This document shows, in pieces, positions 1-6,021 of a stretch of DNA of 6,021 nt. The DNA is taken from positions 1 to 6,021 of the forward strand of contig JANXVK010000518.1 of assembly GCA_025351675.1 (NCBI GenBank), in the 5' to 3' direction. The notes beneath the pieces are model-generated. The model worked only from the letters and a program-made list of their open reading frames with translations. It was not told where the DNA came from and ran no database searches. This DNA is from Rhizobacter sp. (lineage in GTDB: Bacteria; Pseudomonadota; Gammaproteobacteria; Burkholderiales; Burkholderiaceae_C). The stretch's first letter is position 1. Each line of letters opens with the position of its first letter. A program made the translations under genes and the position numbers.

Positions 1-387
1 CTGCCGACGCCGATCTCGCGTCGCTGGGCGTACCCGGCCGGCCTGATCGGCGGTGCGTTCACCGCGCTGTACGGCACCGGCGGTCCGATCTACACGATCT
101 ACCTCGCGCGCCGCCTGCCTGACAAAGCACAACTGCGCGCGACCATCGGCGTGCTGATCTTCTGCACCGCGCTGATCCGCCTCGTGCTGTTCACCGGCAG
201 CGGCTTCTACACGCAAGCCGGGCTGTTGCCGCTCGCATTCGCGCTGTTGCCGTGCGCGCTGATCGGCTACCTGCTTGGCAGCCACCTGCATGCCAGGATG
301 TCGACCCGGCGCGCGATGCAGGCCGTGTGGGCGCTGCTGATCGTCGGCGGCACGAGCCTGCTGCTGCGCGCGCTGGCGATGCCCTGA
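1..387 (+). CDS. TSUP (TauE/SafE) family membrane transporter, C-terminal part
   Basis: This is the last 128 residues of a membrane protein whose start lies left of the window; the frame is open from base 1 to a TGA at 385-387. Residues 14-29 carry a glycine-rich helix ending in GTGGP (25-29), followed by a short loop with YLARRLP; this GTGGP signature is characteristic of the second repeat of TauE/SafE permeases. Three further hydrophobic segments follow at about 49-66, 74-96 and 107-126, and the protein ends just after the last helix, as the family does. Such proteins sit in the inner membrane and export or import small sulfur or organic anions such as sulfite, sulfoacetate or sulfonates. 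The substrate cannot be read from this fragment. The gene converges on the flavoprotein gene and shares no obvious function with it. I am confident of the family and not of the substrate. Confidence 0.85.
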   Translation: MPTPISRRWAYPAGLIGGAFTALYGTGGPIYTIYLARRLPDKAQLRATIGVLIFCTALIRLVLFTGSGFYTQAGLLPLAFALLPCALIGYLLGSHLHARMSTRRAMQAVWALLIVGGTSLLLRALAMP

Positions 388-1596
388 TCAGGTAGCGGTG
401 AGCGCCGTGGCGCAGGCCGCTGCGCTGGCCCAGGCCCACTGGAAGTTGTAACCGCCGAGCCAGCCGGTCACGTCGACCACCTCGCCGATGAAGTGCAGGC
501 CCGGCACGCGCTGGCTCTCCATGGTCTGCGAGCTCAGCTCGCGCGTGTCGACGCCGCCGGCAGTGACCTCGGCCTTGCGGTAGCCCTCGGTGGCCTGCGG
601 CTTGAGTTCCCAGTGTTGAAGTCGCGCGGCGAGTTGGGAGAGGTCGCGATCACGTTGCTCGGCCAGCGTGCGGTCGGCGAGCTCGGGCGTGGGCGCGAGC
701 CAGGCTTCGGCGAGCCGTTTCGGGATCAGCTCGGAGAGCTCGTTCGCGAGCTTGCGGCGCGACGACTGCTTGGCTCCCAGCAACTCCGCGCCCAGATCGC
801 GGCCGGGCGCGAGGTCGAGTCGGATCGGCGTTCCCGCCCGCCAGAAACTCGAGATCTGCAGCACCGCCGGCCCGCTCAAGCCGCGGTGCGTGAACAGCAG
901 GTCTTCGAGGAACGAAGTGCGCGTCTTGCCGTCACCGGTCTCGATCGACGCTTCGAGCGACAGGCCGGAAAGCGCCGCAAACGGCGCCCAGCTCACCGGG
1001 TCGAAGGTCAGCGGCACGAGGGCAGGGCGCGTCTCGACGATCGGGTGGCCGAACTGGCGCGCGATGCGATAGCCGAAGTCGGTCGCGCCGATCTTCGGGA
1101 TCGACAGGCCGCCGGTCGCGATCACGAGTTGCTTCGCCAAGACAACGCCCTGATCGGTGTCGAGCTCGAAGCCGCCAGCCGACCGCTGCAGCGCCTGCAC
1201 GCCGCACGGCTGCCAGCGCGTCACGCTGCCGGCTTCGCACTCGCGCAGCAGCATCGAGATGATCTCGTCGCTGCTCTCGTCGCAGAAGAGCTGGCCCTTG
1301 TGCTTCTCGTGCCACCCGATGCGGTGGCGCTGCACCAGCGCGATGAAGTCGGCAGGCGTGTAGCGCGCCAGCGCCGAGCGGCAGAAGTGCGGGTTGGCCG
1401 AAACAAAGTTCGCCGGCGTCGTGTCGCGGTTCGTGAAGTTGCAGCGCCCACCGCCCGAGATGCGGATCTTCTCGGCAAGCTTCTCGGCGTGGTCGATCAG
1501 CAGTACCTTCAACCCGCGCTGGCCGGCGATTGCCGCGCAGTGCAGACCCGCCGCGCCGGCCCCGACGATGGCGACGTCGACGATCAGGTCGCTCAC
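388..1596 (-). CDS. HI0933/YhiN-like FAD-dependent oxidoreductase
   Basis: A complete 402-residue flavoprotein of the HI0933 (E. coli YhiN, TIGR00275) family, at the usual family length of about 400. An N-terminal Rossmann FAD site is clear: GAGAAG at residues 12-17, with an acidic residue (D35) ending the second strand. The family signature SGGGRCNFTN is at 47-56. The C-terminus has the other hallmark: TAGGVD, then FIGEVVDVTGWLGGYNFQWA at 369-388, which closes the FAD site. The protein is predicted soluble. Members have been annotated as aminoacetone oxidase-like or BaiN-like, but the physiological substrate is generally unknown, so I give no reaction. The start is GTG at 1596-1594: an in-frame stop lies only five codons upstream, and this start places the FAD motif where the family has it. 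There is no convincing Shine-Dalgarno sequence before the GTG, but a short leader ORF ends on it (GTGA overlap), which could couple its translation. The gene follows cobA on the same strand after 143 bases. Confidence 0.93.
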   Translation of the reverse strand: MSDLIVDVAIVGAGAAGLHCAAIAGQRGLKVLLIDHAEKLAEKIRISGGGRCNFTNRDTTPANFVSANPHFCRSALARYTPADFIALVQRHRIGWHEKHKGQLFCDESSDEIISMLLRECEAGSVTRWQPCGVQALQRSAGGFELDTDQGVVLAKQLVIATGGLSIPKIGATDFGYRIARQFGHPIVETRPALVPLTFDPVSWAPFAALSGLSLEASIETGDGKTRTSFLEDLLFTHRGLSGPAVLQISSFWRAGTPIRLDLAPGRDLGAELLGAKQSSRRKLANELSELIPKRLAEAWLAPTPELADRTLAEQRDRDLSQLAARLQHWELKPQATEGYRKAEVTAGGVDTRELSSQTMESQRVPGLHFIGEVVDVTGWLGGYNFQWAWASAAACATALTAT

Positions 1597-1685
1597 CCGC
1601 GGCAGCGATCAGGTGCGCGGGCTCGCACTCGGCCCGTCGGCGCCGACTTTCGCGCGGAAGGCGTCTGCATTCGTTCAGGTTTCAT
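1593..1685 (-). CDS. Possible 30-residue leader ORF coupled to the flavoprotein gene
   Basis: An ATG at 1685-1683 opens a 30-codon frame beginning MKPERMQTPS and ending with TGA at 1595-1593. This stop overlaps the GTG start of the flavoprotein in a GTGA arrangement. A strong Shine-Dalgarno match, GAGGTGA (complement of 1695-1701), lies 9 bases before the ATG, much better than anything before the downstream GTG. The predicted peptide is basic and rich in Arg, Pro and Ala, with no signal peptide or membrane segment, and resembles no protein I know. It could act purely as a translated leader that delivers ribosomes to the weakly initiated flavoprotein start. The amino-acid composition is also what random GC-rich sequence gives, so it may be chance; only the ribosome-binding site and the stop-start overlap argue for it. 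Confidence 0.3.
   Translation of the reverse strand: MKPERMQTPSARKSAPTGRVRARAPDRCRG
1636..1647. repeat. 12-bp perfect palindrome in the flavoprotein leader
   Basis: The sequence GTCGGCGCCGAC is its own reverse complement. It lies about 40 bases before the flavoprotein GTG start and inside the possible leader ORF. It could be an operator half-site pair, but GC-rich palindromes of this size also arise by chance, and there is no second copy that I can see nearby. Confidence 0.3.
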
Positions 1686-1697
1686 CGCTTTTTGTCA

Positions 1698-1713
1698 CCT
1701 CGACTCTGCGAGG
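1698..1713 (-). promoter_or_regulatory. Small hairpin covering the leader ORF's Shine-Dalgarno sequence
   Basis: On the minus strand, CCTCG and CGAGG (five perfect pairs) flank a six-base loop CAGAGT. The 3' arm contains the GAGG core of the GAGGTGA ribosome-binding site of the leader ORF at 1593-1685, so folding would hide it. It is not an intrinsic terminator: the bases after the 3' arm are TGACAAAAAG, with no run of T. The stem is short and its effect is inferred only from position. Confidence 0.3.
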
Positions 1714-1743
1714 ATTATGCGGCGCCAAGGTGCCCGCACTCAG
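1714..1743 (-). promoter_or_regulatory. Possible sigma70-type promoter for the flavoprotein gene
   Basis: Read on the minus strand, CATAAT (1719-1714) matches the -10 consensus at five of six bases, unusual in such GC-rich sequence. The best upstream partner is CTGAGT (1743-1738), a 3-of-6 match to the -35 box at 18 bases spacing, overlapping the cobA stop codon. A transcript would begin near 1707 and have a leader of about 110 bases. The -35 match is weak, so the gene may instead be transcribed by read-through from cobA. Confidence 0.25.
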
Positions 1744-2501
1744 GCGGTGTGCGCTGCCGCGCGGGTCAGCGACAAGGTTTGAACCCCGCGCAACACGTCG
1801 CCGACGATCACGATCGCGGGGCTGCCGATGCGCTCTGCGCGCACGCTGGCCGCGAGCGCCTCGAGCGAGCAGACCAGTTGTCGTTGCTGCGGCAGTGAGG
1901 CGTACTGCACGACGGCCGCCGGTGTGGCCCCAGGCAGCCCCCGCCGCAGCCCGGACTGCAGTGCGTCGATCGAGGTCACGCCCATGTAGATCACGAGCGT
2001 CAGGCCCTGTGCGGCCGCGGTGGCGAGCGCGTACCAGTCGAGCGGCTCGCCGTCGGCGCGCGCGTGGGCCGTCACGAAGATGACGCCATGCGCGTGCTCG
2101 CGGTGCGTCAGCGGCACGCCGAGCGAGGTGGCGGCAGCGAGGCCCGCCGTGATGCCGTTGACGACCTCGACCGCGATGCCCTGGGCGCGCAGCCGCTCGG
2201 CTTCTTCGCCGCCGCGGCCGAAGATGAACGGGTCGCCGCCCTTGAGTCGCACCACGGTTTCGCCCTTGAGCGCCTCGGCGGCCATCAGCTTGTCGATGAA
2301 TGCCTGCGGCGTGCTCTGGCAGCCGCCGCGCTTGCCGACCTGCACGATGCGTGCGCCGGGCGCGGCGAATGCAAGCACCTCGTCGTTGACGAGGTCGTCC
2401 ACCAGCAGCACGGTCGCGCGGCCGATCGCGCGCACGGCCTTCAACGTCAGCAGTTCCGGGTCGCCCGGTCCGGCGCCGACCAGCGTGACGGTTCCGTTCA
2501 T
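1740..2501 (-). CDS. cobA: Uroporphyrinogen-III C-methyltransferase (SUMT)
   Basis: A complete 253-residue SUMT. It transfers two methyl groups from S-adenosylmethionine to uroporphyrinogen III, giving precorrin-2, the branch point to siroheme and cobalamin. The tetrapyrrole methylase motifs are all present: LVGAGPGDPELLTLKA at 7-22, VGKRGG at 55-60, the SAM-binding RLKGGDPFIFGRGGEE at 85-100, NGITAGLAA at 115-123, PLTHR at 130-134, then a YMG segment in the C-terminal domain. It is the single-domain form, without the CysG precorrin-2 dehydrogenase/ferrochelatase domain, so siroheme completion needs another enzyme elsewhere. The start is the ATG at 2501-2499, which overlaps the ybiB stop as ATGA; the upstream Shine-Dalgarno match is weak, so translational coupling to ybiB is likely. 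Its position after nasA and ybiB points to siroheme supply for assimilatory nitrite reductase rather than to B12. The motif NGITAG replaces the more usual PGITSA, a variant I associate with betaproteobacterial CobA. Confidence 0.95.
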   Translation of the reverse strand: MNGTVTLVGAGPGDPELLTLKAVRAIGRATVLLVDDLVNDEVLAFAAPGARIVQVGKRGGCQSTPQAFIDKLMAAEALKGETVVRLKGGDPFIFGRGGEEAERLRAQGIAVEVVNGITAGLAAATSLGVPLTHREHAHGVIFVTAHARADGEPLDWYALATAAAQGLTLVIYMGVTSIDALQSGLRRGLPGATPAAVVQYASLPQQRQLVCSLEALAASVRAERIGSPAIVIVGDVLRGVQTLSLTRAAAHTA

Positions 2502-3451
2502 GCAATCTGCTTCTTCGGCGCCGTGTGGTGGATCGCGCCGAGCGCCGCCATCAGGCAGTCGACTTGGCTGCTCAGCGGGCCTGGGGCCGGCTTCTCGCCG
2601 CTCACGACGGCCTGGATGTAGACGGCGGTGGTGGCCGCATCGAAGCCGCGCGGCAACAGTGGCAGCTCGGTCAGCACGCCTGCGTGCGCGGCGCGCGACA
2701 GATCGGCGCGTGGCTGCCCGGCGATGAACACCTCGAGCTTGGGCGCGCGGCGCGGGTCGGCGACCGGTTCGCCCTCGGTGCCGCGCAGCAGCACCGCGTC
2801 GCCACCCGTGTGGGCAAGAAACTCGCTTAGCATCGTCGCGTACTCGGGGTGGGTGTAGTTGACGACACGCAGGCACGCGCCGGCGGTGCAGGGCGCGAGC
2901 ACTTTCGCGATCGTGTGGCCCGAGTTGCGCAGGCCGACCACGCGGCGCACCTCGAGCAGGCGCGCCAGCGGTGGGCACAGGTCGTCTGTCGCGATGAAGA
3001 CCGGTTCGCGGCGCATCCAGCCGTTCTCGATCTCTTCGGCGTTGCGCGCGAACGGCAAACCGAGGTCGCGAAAGATCTCGGCGGTGCTGACGCGCCCGGC
3101 ATCGCGCATCGGGCCGTGCACGAGCACTTGCGCGCCTTCCTGCGCGAGCAGCAGCGCGAGCAGCGTTGTGAGGTTGGGCAGCTTGCGAGCGCCGTTGTAT
3201 GAGGGCAGCACGATGGTCGGCCGCGTGGTCGTGACCGCGATGCAGCGCTCGTGCGTGGCACGCAGAAAGCCGGTGAGTTCGGCGATCGATTCGCCCTTGA
3301 TGCGCATCGCCAACGCGAACGCGCCGATCTCGAGATCGGTGACGGTGCCGTCGAGCACCTGGCTCATCAGGTCGTGCGCCTGAACCTCGCTCAGCGAGCG
3401 AGCGCCTTCTTTGCCGCGGCCGATTTCCTTGATGTAGCTGGCGATCGCCAT
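2498..3451 (-). CDS. ybiB: YbiB (TrpD2 family) nucleic-acid-binding protein
   Basis: A complete 317-residue member of the TrpD2 family; E. coli YbiB is about 320 residues. The fold is that of anthranilate phosphoribosyltransferase: an N-terminal helical domain (about 1-70, with LDGTVTDLEIGAFALAMRIKGES-type sequence) followed by an alpha/beta domain. The phosphoribosyl-diphosphate-binding GTGGD loop of true TrpD is replaced by PSYNGARKLPN at 83-93, and the later GLRNSGHTIAK (173-183) and NYTHPEY (198-204) motifs fit YbiB. E. coli YbiB has no transferase activity and binds DNA and RNA non-specifically as a dimer, so I call it a binding protein, not an enzyme. I chose the ATG at 3451-3449, which has GGGAG six bases upstream; a TTG at 3478 is in frame but would add nine residues not seen in the family and lacks this site. 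It follows nasA by 76 bases and overlaps cobA by four. Its role within a nitrate operon is unknown. Confidence 0.9.
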   Translation of the reverse strand: MAIASYIKEIGRGKEGARSLSEVQAHDLMSQVLDGTVTDLEIGAFALAMRIKGESIAELTGFLRATHERCIAVTTTRPTIVLPSYNGARKLPNLTTLLALLLAQEGAQVLVHGPMRDAGRVSTAEIFRDLGLPFARNAEEIENGWMRREPVFIATDDLCPPLARLLEVRRVVGLRNSGHTIAKVLAPCTAGACLRVVNYTHPEYATMLSEFLAHTGGDAVLLRGTEGEPVADPRRAPKLEVFIAGQPRADLSRAAHAGVLTELPLLPRGFDAATTAVYIQAVVSGEKPAPGPLSSQVDCLMAALGAIHHTAPKKQIA

Positions 3452-3457
3452 TCTTGT

Positions 3458-3462
3458 CTCCC
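3458..3462 (-). promoter_or_regulatory. Ribosome-binding site of ybiB
   Basis: GGGAG on the minus strand, six bases before the ATG at 3451. It decides the start: the in-frame TTG 27 bases further upstream has no comparable site. Confidence 0.7.
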
Positions 3463-3477
3463 ACAGGGCAGATCGCA

Positions 3478-3506
3478 ATTTTCAGGCCCGCGGCAGGTGG
3501 CCGCAA
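3478..3506 (-). promoter_or_regulatory. Possible internal promoter before ybiB-cobA
   Basis: On the minus strand, TTGCGG (3506-3501) and GAAAAT (3483-3478) are separated by exactly 17 bases. They match the -35 box at three positions (the TTG) and the -10 box at four of six. Transcription would begin near 3471, leaving a leader of about 20 bases that carries the ybiB ribosome-binding site. The -35 box is also part of a small hairpin, GCGGC-CACCT-GCCGC (3504-3490), that has no T run after it and so is not an intrinsic terminator. Both signals are weak; the genes may simply be co-transcribed with nasA. Confidence 0.25.
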
Positions 3507-3527
3507 CACTCGCTTGCATTCTGCGAA

Positions 3528-6021
3528 TCAGGCCACCTTCTGGCGCAGCTGGATGATACGTTTCAGCTCGGGGATGCACGAGCCGCAGTTGGTGCCGCAT
3601 TGGAGCTGGCCCTGCAGCGCCAGCAATCGGGCATCCGCCGTGCCGGTGATCGCGGGCAGCGCGGTTTCGATCTGGCGCTCGCTCACGTCGAAGCAACTGC
3701 AGACCTGCTTGCCACGCGATGTCACCGCGACCGGCGCCTTCTCGCCCGGAATCAGCAGCAGCCGGCCGTAGGCCTGCGCGGGCAACTCTTCTTGCAGGAG
3801 CGGACGGATCCAGGCCTCGGCCGTGATATCGCCGGCGAGCATGAAGCCTTCGAGGTGAGCGTCGACACCGCTCGGCTCGACGCGCATGCTGCGGCGTTGG
3901 CCGCGGCGCTTGTCAGCGTAGTGCAGCACGCCCTTCGCGTTCAACCCGAGGATGCCTTCGATGCGCTGCAGCAGCGCGTCGTCGGCCGCCGCGTGCGAGG
4001 CCGCGCGAAACAGCACGCCGCTGCGTTCGCGCCCGAACGGCACGCAGGCGGCGAACGCGAAGGCCTCCATCAGTGGCTTGAGTTGCTCGCGGGCGCGCAG
4101 CGCGTCGTCGGGACTCAGCCAGGCTACGCACAGCAACTTCCACGGCAGCTCGGCCTTCAGGATCTTGACCGCGGCGTGCTTCAGCTCGGGCTGTCTGGAG
4201 CTCGGGCAGAACGCCGGTGATGTCAACGCGTTCACGCCGGCGGCGCGCTGCCCGGTCGAGGTGCTGCCGGAGAGAAACTCGTCGCCCCAGTGCATCGCGA
4301 TGAAGGCCTGAGCCAGCGCCTGCTGCTCGCTCGCGCGGGCCGGCAGCACGATCGAGCCGCGCTTCGAGGTGACCTCGACCAGGTCGCCGTCCACCAGCGC
4401 AAGGCGCTGCATGTCCTGCCCATGCATCTCGATCGCCGGCTCGGGCACGTGGCCGAACAAGCGGCCGATCGTGCCGGTGCGGCTCATGCCGTGCCATTGG
4501 TCGCGCAGGCGCCCGGTGTTGAGCGAGAAGGGGTAGCGCACGTCGCGTGGCTCGGCGAGCTTGACGTAGGGCGTGTCGACGAAGTTCGCGCGGCCGTCGT
4601 CGGTCGGGTAGATGCCGTCTTCGTAGAGCCGCGCGCGACCGGTCGCGGCGCCTTCGGGGAACGGCCATTGCTGCGCGCCGATCTCGAGCGCGGCGTAGCT
4701 CAGGCCGGTGATGTCGAGATCGCGCCCACGGGTCGACTCGCGGTGCTCGTTCCAGACCGATTCGGGCGTCGGCCAGGCGAACCGGGTCGGCCCGCCGGGC
4801 TGCAGTCGGGCTTCGAGGCGGCGCGCGAAGTCGGCGGCGATGCGCCAGTCGTCGCGCGCCTCGCCGACCGCGGGCATCGCCGAACGCACCCGGCTGATGC
4901 GGCGCTCGCTGTTGGTGACGGTGCCGTCCTTTTCGCCCCTGGTCGACGCGGGCAGCAGCAGGTCGGCGTAGGCACAGGTCGCGGTGGTGGCGAACGCTTC
5001 CTGGACGACGACGAACTCGGCGACTTCGAGCGCGCGCCGCACCGCCGACACATCGGGCATCGACTGCGCCGGGTTGGTGCAGACTATCCACAGCGCCTTG
5101 ATCTCGCCATCGGCCACGGCCTCGAACATCTCGACCGCGGTCTTGCCGGGTTTGGCCGGCACGTCAGCCACGTTCCACAGCTGCGCCACTTCGGCGCGAT
5201 GCGCCGGGTTCGACAAGTCGCGATGTGCGCTCAGCAGGTTGGCCAAGCCGCCAACCTCGCGGCCGCCCATCGCGTTCGGCTGGCCGGTGAGCGAGAACGG
5301 GCCGGCACCCGGCTTGCCGATCTGCCCGGTCGCGAGGTGCAGGTTGATCAGCGCCGCATTCTTCGCGGTGCCGCTGCTGCTTTGGTTCAGGCCCTGGCAG
5401 TACAGCGAGAGCACCGGCTTGCGCGCCTCGTTCGGCGCGCCCGGCGCGTCGAGCCCGGCGAACCAGCGCGCCGCCTGGATCAGATCGGCCTCGCGGATGC
5501 CACACAGCTGCGCGACGTCTTTCGGCGTGAAGTCGCGCACCCGTGTCTTCAGCGCTTCGAACCCGTTGGTGTGCGCGGCGATGTAGGCCGTGTCGAGCCA
5601 GCCTTCCCACAGCATCACGTGCAGCATGCCGTTGAACAGCGCCACGTCGGTGCCGGGCAGGATCTGCAGGAACAGGTCGGCCGCGGCGGCGGTCTCAGTG
5701 CGCCGCGGGTCGACGACGATCGTGCGCAACGCCGGGTTCGCGCGTTTCGCGTCCTCGATGCGGCGGTACAGGATCGGGTGCGCGAACGCGGTGTTCGAGC
5801 CGACGATGAACAGCGTCTCGGCCGAGTTCAGGTCGTCGTAGCAGGCCGGTGGCGCATCGGCGCCCAGCGTCTGCTTGTAGCCGGCGACCGCGCTGCTCAT
5901 GCACAGGCGCGAGTTGGTGTCGAGGTTGTTGGTGCCGACCAGGCCTTTTGCGAGCTTGTTGAAGACGTAGTAGTCCTCGGTCAGCAATTGACCCGAAAGG
6001 TAGAAGCCGACGGCGTCGGGG
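3528..6021 (-). CDS. nasA: Assimilatory nitrate reductase catalytic subunit, N-terminus outside window
   Basis: The last 830 residues of a molybdenum bis-MGD enzyme that reduces nitrate to nitrite in the cytoplasm. The frame runs off the right edge; roughly the first 100 residues, which should hold the [4Fe-4S] CxxC cluster motif, are not seen. Counting from the first full codon at the edge, NSRLCMSSAV places the molybdenum-ligand cysteine at residue 40 (codon 5901-5903), diagnostic of the NasA/NapA/NarB group. GQPNAMGGR is at 246-254. The molybdopterin-dinucleotide-binding domain runs from about 490 to 620 (starting near YPFSLNTGRLRDQWHG, closing near QPELKHAAVKI). A linker containing GDITAEAW (730-737) leads to a C-terminal BFD-like [2Fe-2S] domain: CSCFDV (Cys774, Cys776) and CGTNCGSC (Cys808, 812, 815). 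No twin-arginine signal can be assessed, but the BFD tail marks the assimilatory, not the periplasmic, type. It is likely followed by ybiB and cobA in one operon. The electron donor is not encoded here. Confidence 0.95.
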   Translation of the reverse strand, partial: PDAVGFYLSGQLLTEDYYVFNKLAKGLVGTNNLDTNSRLCMSSAVAGYKQTLGADAPPACYDDLNSAETLFIVGSNTAFAHPILYRRIEDAKRANPALRTIVVDPRRTETAAAADLFLQILPGTDVALFNGMLHVMLWEGWLDTAYIAAHTNGFEALKTRVRDFTPKDVAQLCGIREADLIQAARWFAGLDAPGAPNEARKPVLSLYCQGLNQSSSGTAKNAALINLHLATGQIGKPGAGPFSLTGQPNAMGGREVGGLANLLSAHRDLSNPAHRAEVAQLWNVADVPAKPGKTAVEMFEAVADGEIKALWIVCTNPAQSMPDVSAVRRALEVAEFVVVQEAFATTATCAYADLLLPASTRGEKDGTVTNSERRISRVRSAMPAVGEARDDWRIAADFARRLEARLQPGGPTRFAWPTPESVWNEHRESTRGRDLDITGLSYAALEIGAQQWPFPEGAATGRARLYEDGIYPTDDGRANFVDTPYVKLAEPRDVRYPFSLNTGRLRDQWHGMSRTGTIGRLFGHVPEPAIEMHGQDMQRLALVDGDLVEVTSKRGSIVLPARASEQQALAQAFIAMHWGDEFLSGSTSTGQRAAGVNALTSPAFCPSSRQPELKHAAVKILKAELPWKLLCVAWLSPDDALRAREQLKPLMEAFAFAACVPFGRERSGVLFRAASHAAADDALLQRIEGILGLNAKGVLHYADKRRGQRRSMRVEPSGVDAHLEGFMLAGDITAEAWIRPLLQEELPAQAYGRLLLIPGEKAPVAVTSRGKQVCSCFDVSERQIETALPAITGTADARLLALQGQLQCGTNCGSCIPELKRIIQLRQKVA

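Noticed and set aside
1698..1713. An intrinsic terminator after cobA.
   Set aside because: The hairpin is only five pairs and is followed by TGACAAAAAG on the transcribed strand. The T run visible on the plus strand lies on the wrong side for a plus-strand terminator too.
493..1782. A 429-codon plus-strand open frame antisense to the flavoprotein, and similar long plus-strand frames across cobA, ybiB and nasA.
   Set aside because: The predicted proteins are Arg/Ala-rich with no recognisable motif, and lie opposite well-conserved genes. GC-rich codon use leaves few stops on the opposite strand.
3453..3466. A possible LexA box before ybiB, considered because E. coli ybiB is SOS-linked: CTGT followed by ACAAG.
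   Set aside because: The half-sites are only five bases apart instead of eight and the second arm is not ACAG. It overlaps the ribosome-binding site and is best explained by it.
1740..3509. A 589-codon minus-strand frame that would fuse an N-terminal extension to CobA.
   Set aside because: The extra 336 codons are an out-of-frame reading of ybiB with arginine-rich, motif-free sequence. CobA begins naturally at the ATG at 2501 with its first methylase motif right after it.
5985..5987. A start codon for the nitrate reductase at 5987.
   Set aside because: The codon is an internal TTG. The frame continues to the window edge with sequence typical of nitrate reductases (FYLSGQLLTEDYY), so the true start lies outside.

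Overview
The window looks like a chromosomal segment of a high-GC betaproteobacterium, most likely a Burkholderiales member. That placement rests on the very GC-rich coding sequence, the style of the CobA and NasA proteins, and the gene order nitrate reductase - ybiB - cobA. It is an inference from recalled family features, not a search. No RNA genes, insertion sequences, CRISPR arrays or phage genes are visible.

Layout, left to right. (1) Positions 1-387, plus strand: the 3' end of a TauE/SafE (TSUP) membrane transporter. (2) Positions 388-1596, minus strand: a complete HI0933/YhiN-type flavoprotein, convergent with the transporter; the two stop codons abut with no bases between them. (3) Positions 1597-1739: a short gap holding a possible promoter, a small hairpin over a strong Shine-Dalgarno sequence, and a 30-codon leader ORF whose stop overlaps the GTG start of the flavoprotein. 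(4) Positions 1740-2501, minus strand: cobA. (5) Positions 2498-3451, minus strand: ybiB, overlapping cobA by ATGA. (6) Positions 3528-6021, minus strand: nasA, the assimilatory nitrate reductase catalytic subunit, missing only its N-terminal part, which lies beyond the right edge.

The minus-strand genes nasA - ybiB - cobA read as the distal part of a nitrate-assimilation operon. NasA reduces nitrate to nitrite. CobA makes precorrin-2, the precursor of siroheme, which is the cofactor of the assimilatory nitrite reductase expected upstream, outside the window. YbiB, a nucleic-acid-binding TrpD2-family protein with no known enzymatic role, sits between them and is translationally coupled to cobA.

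Most of the window is ordinary core metabolism. The points worth a second look are the placement of YbiB inside the nitrate operon, the leader ORF and SD-masking hairpin before the flavoprotein, the NirB-like C-terminal module of NasA, and a possible internal promoter before ybiB.
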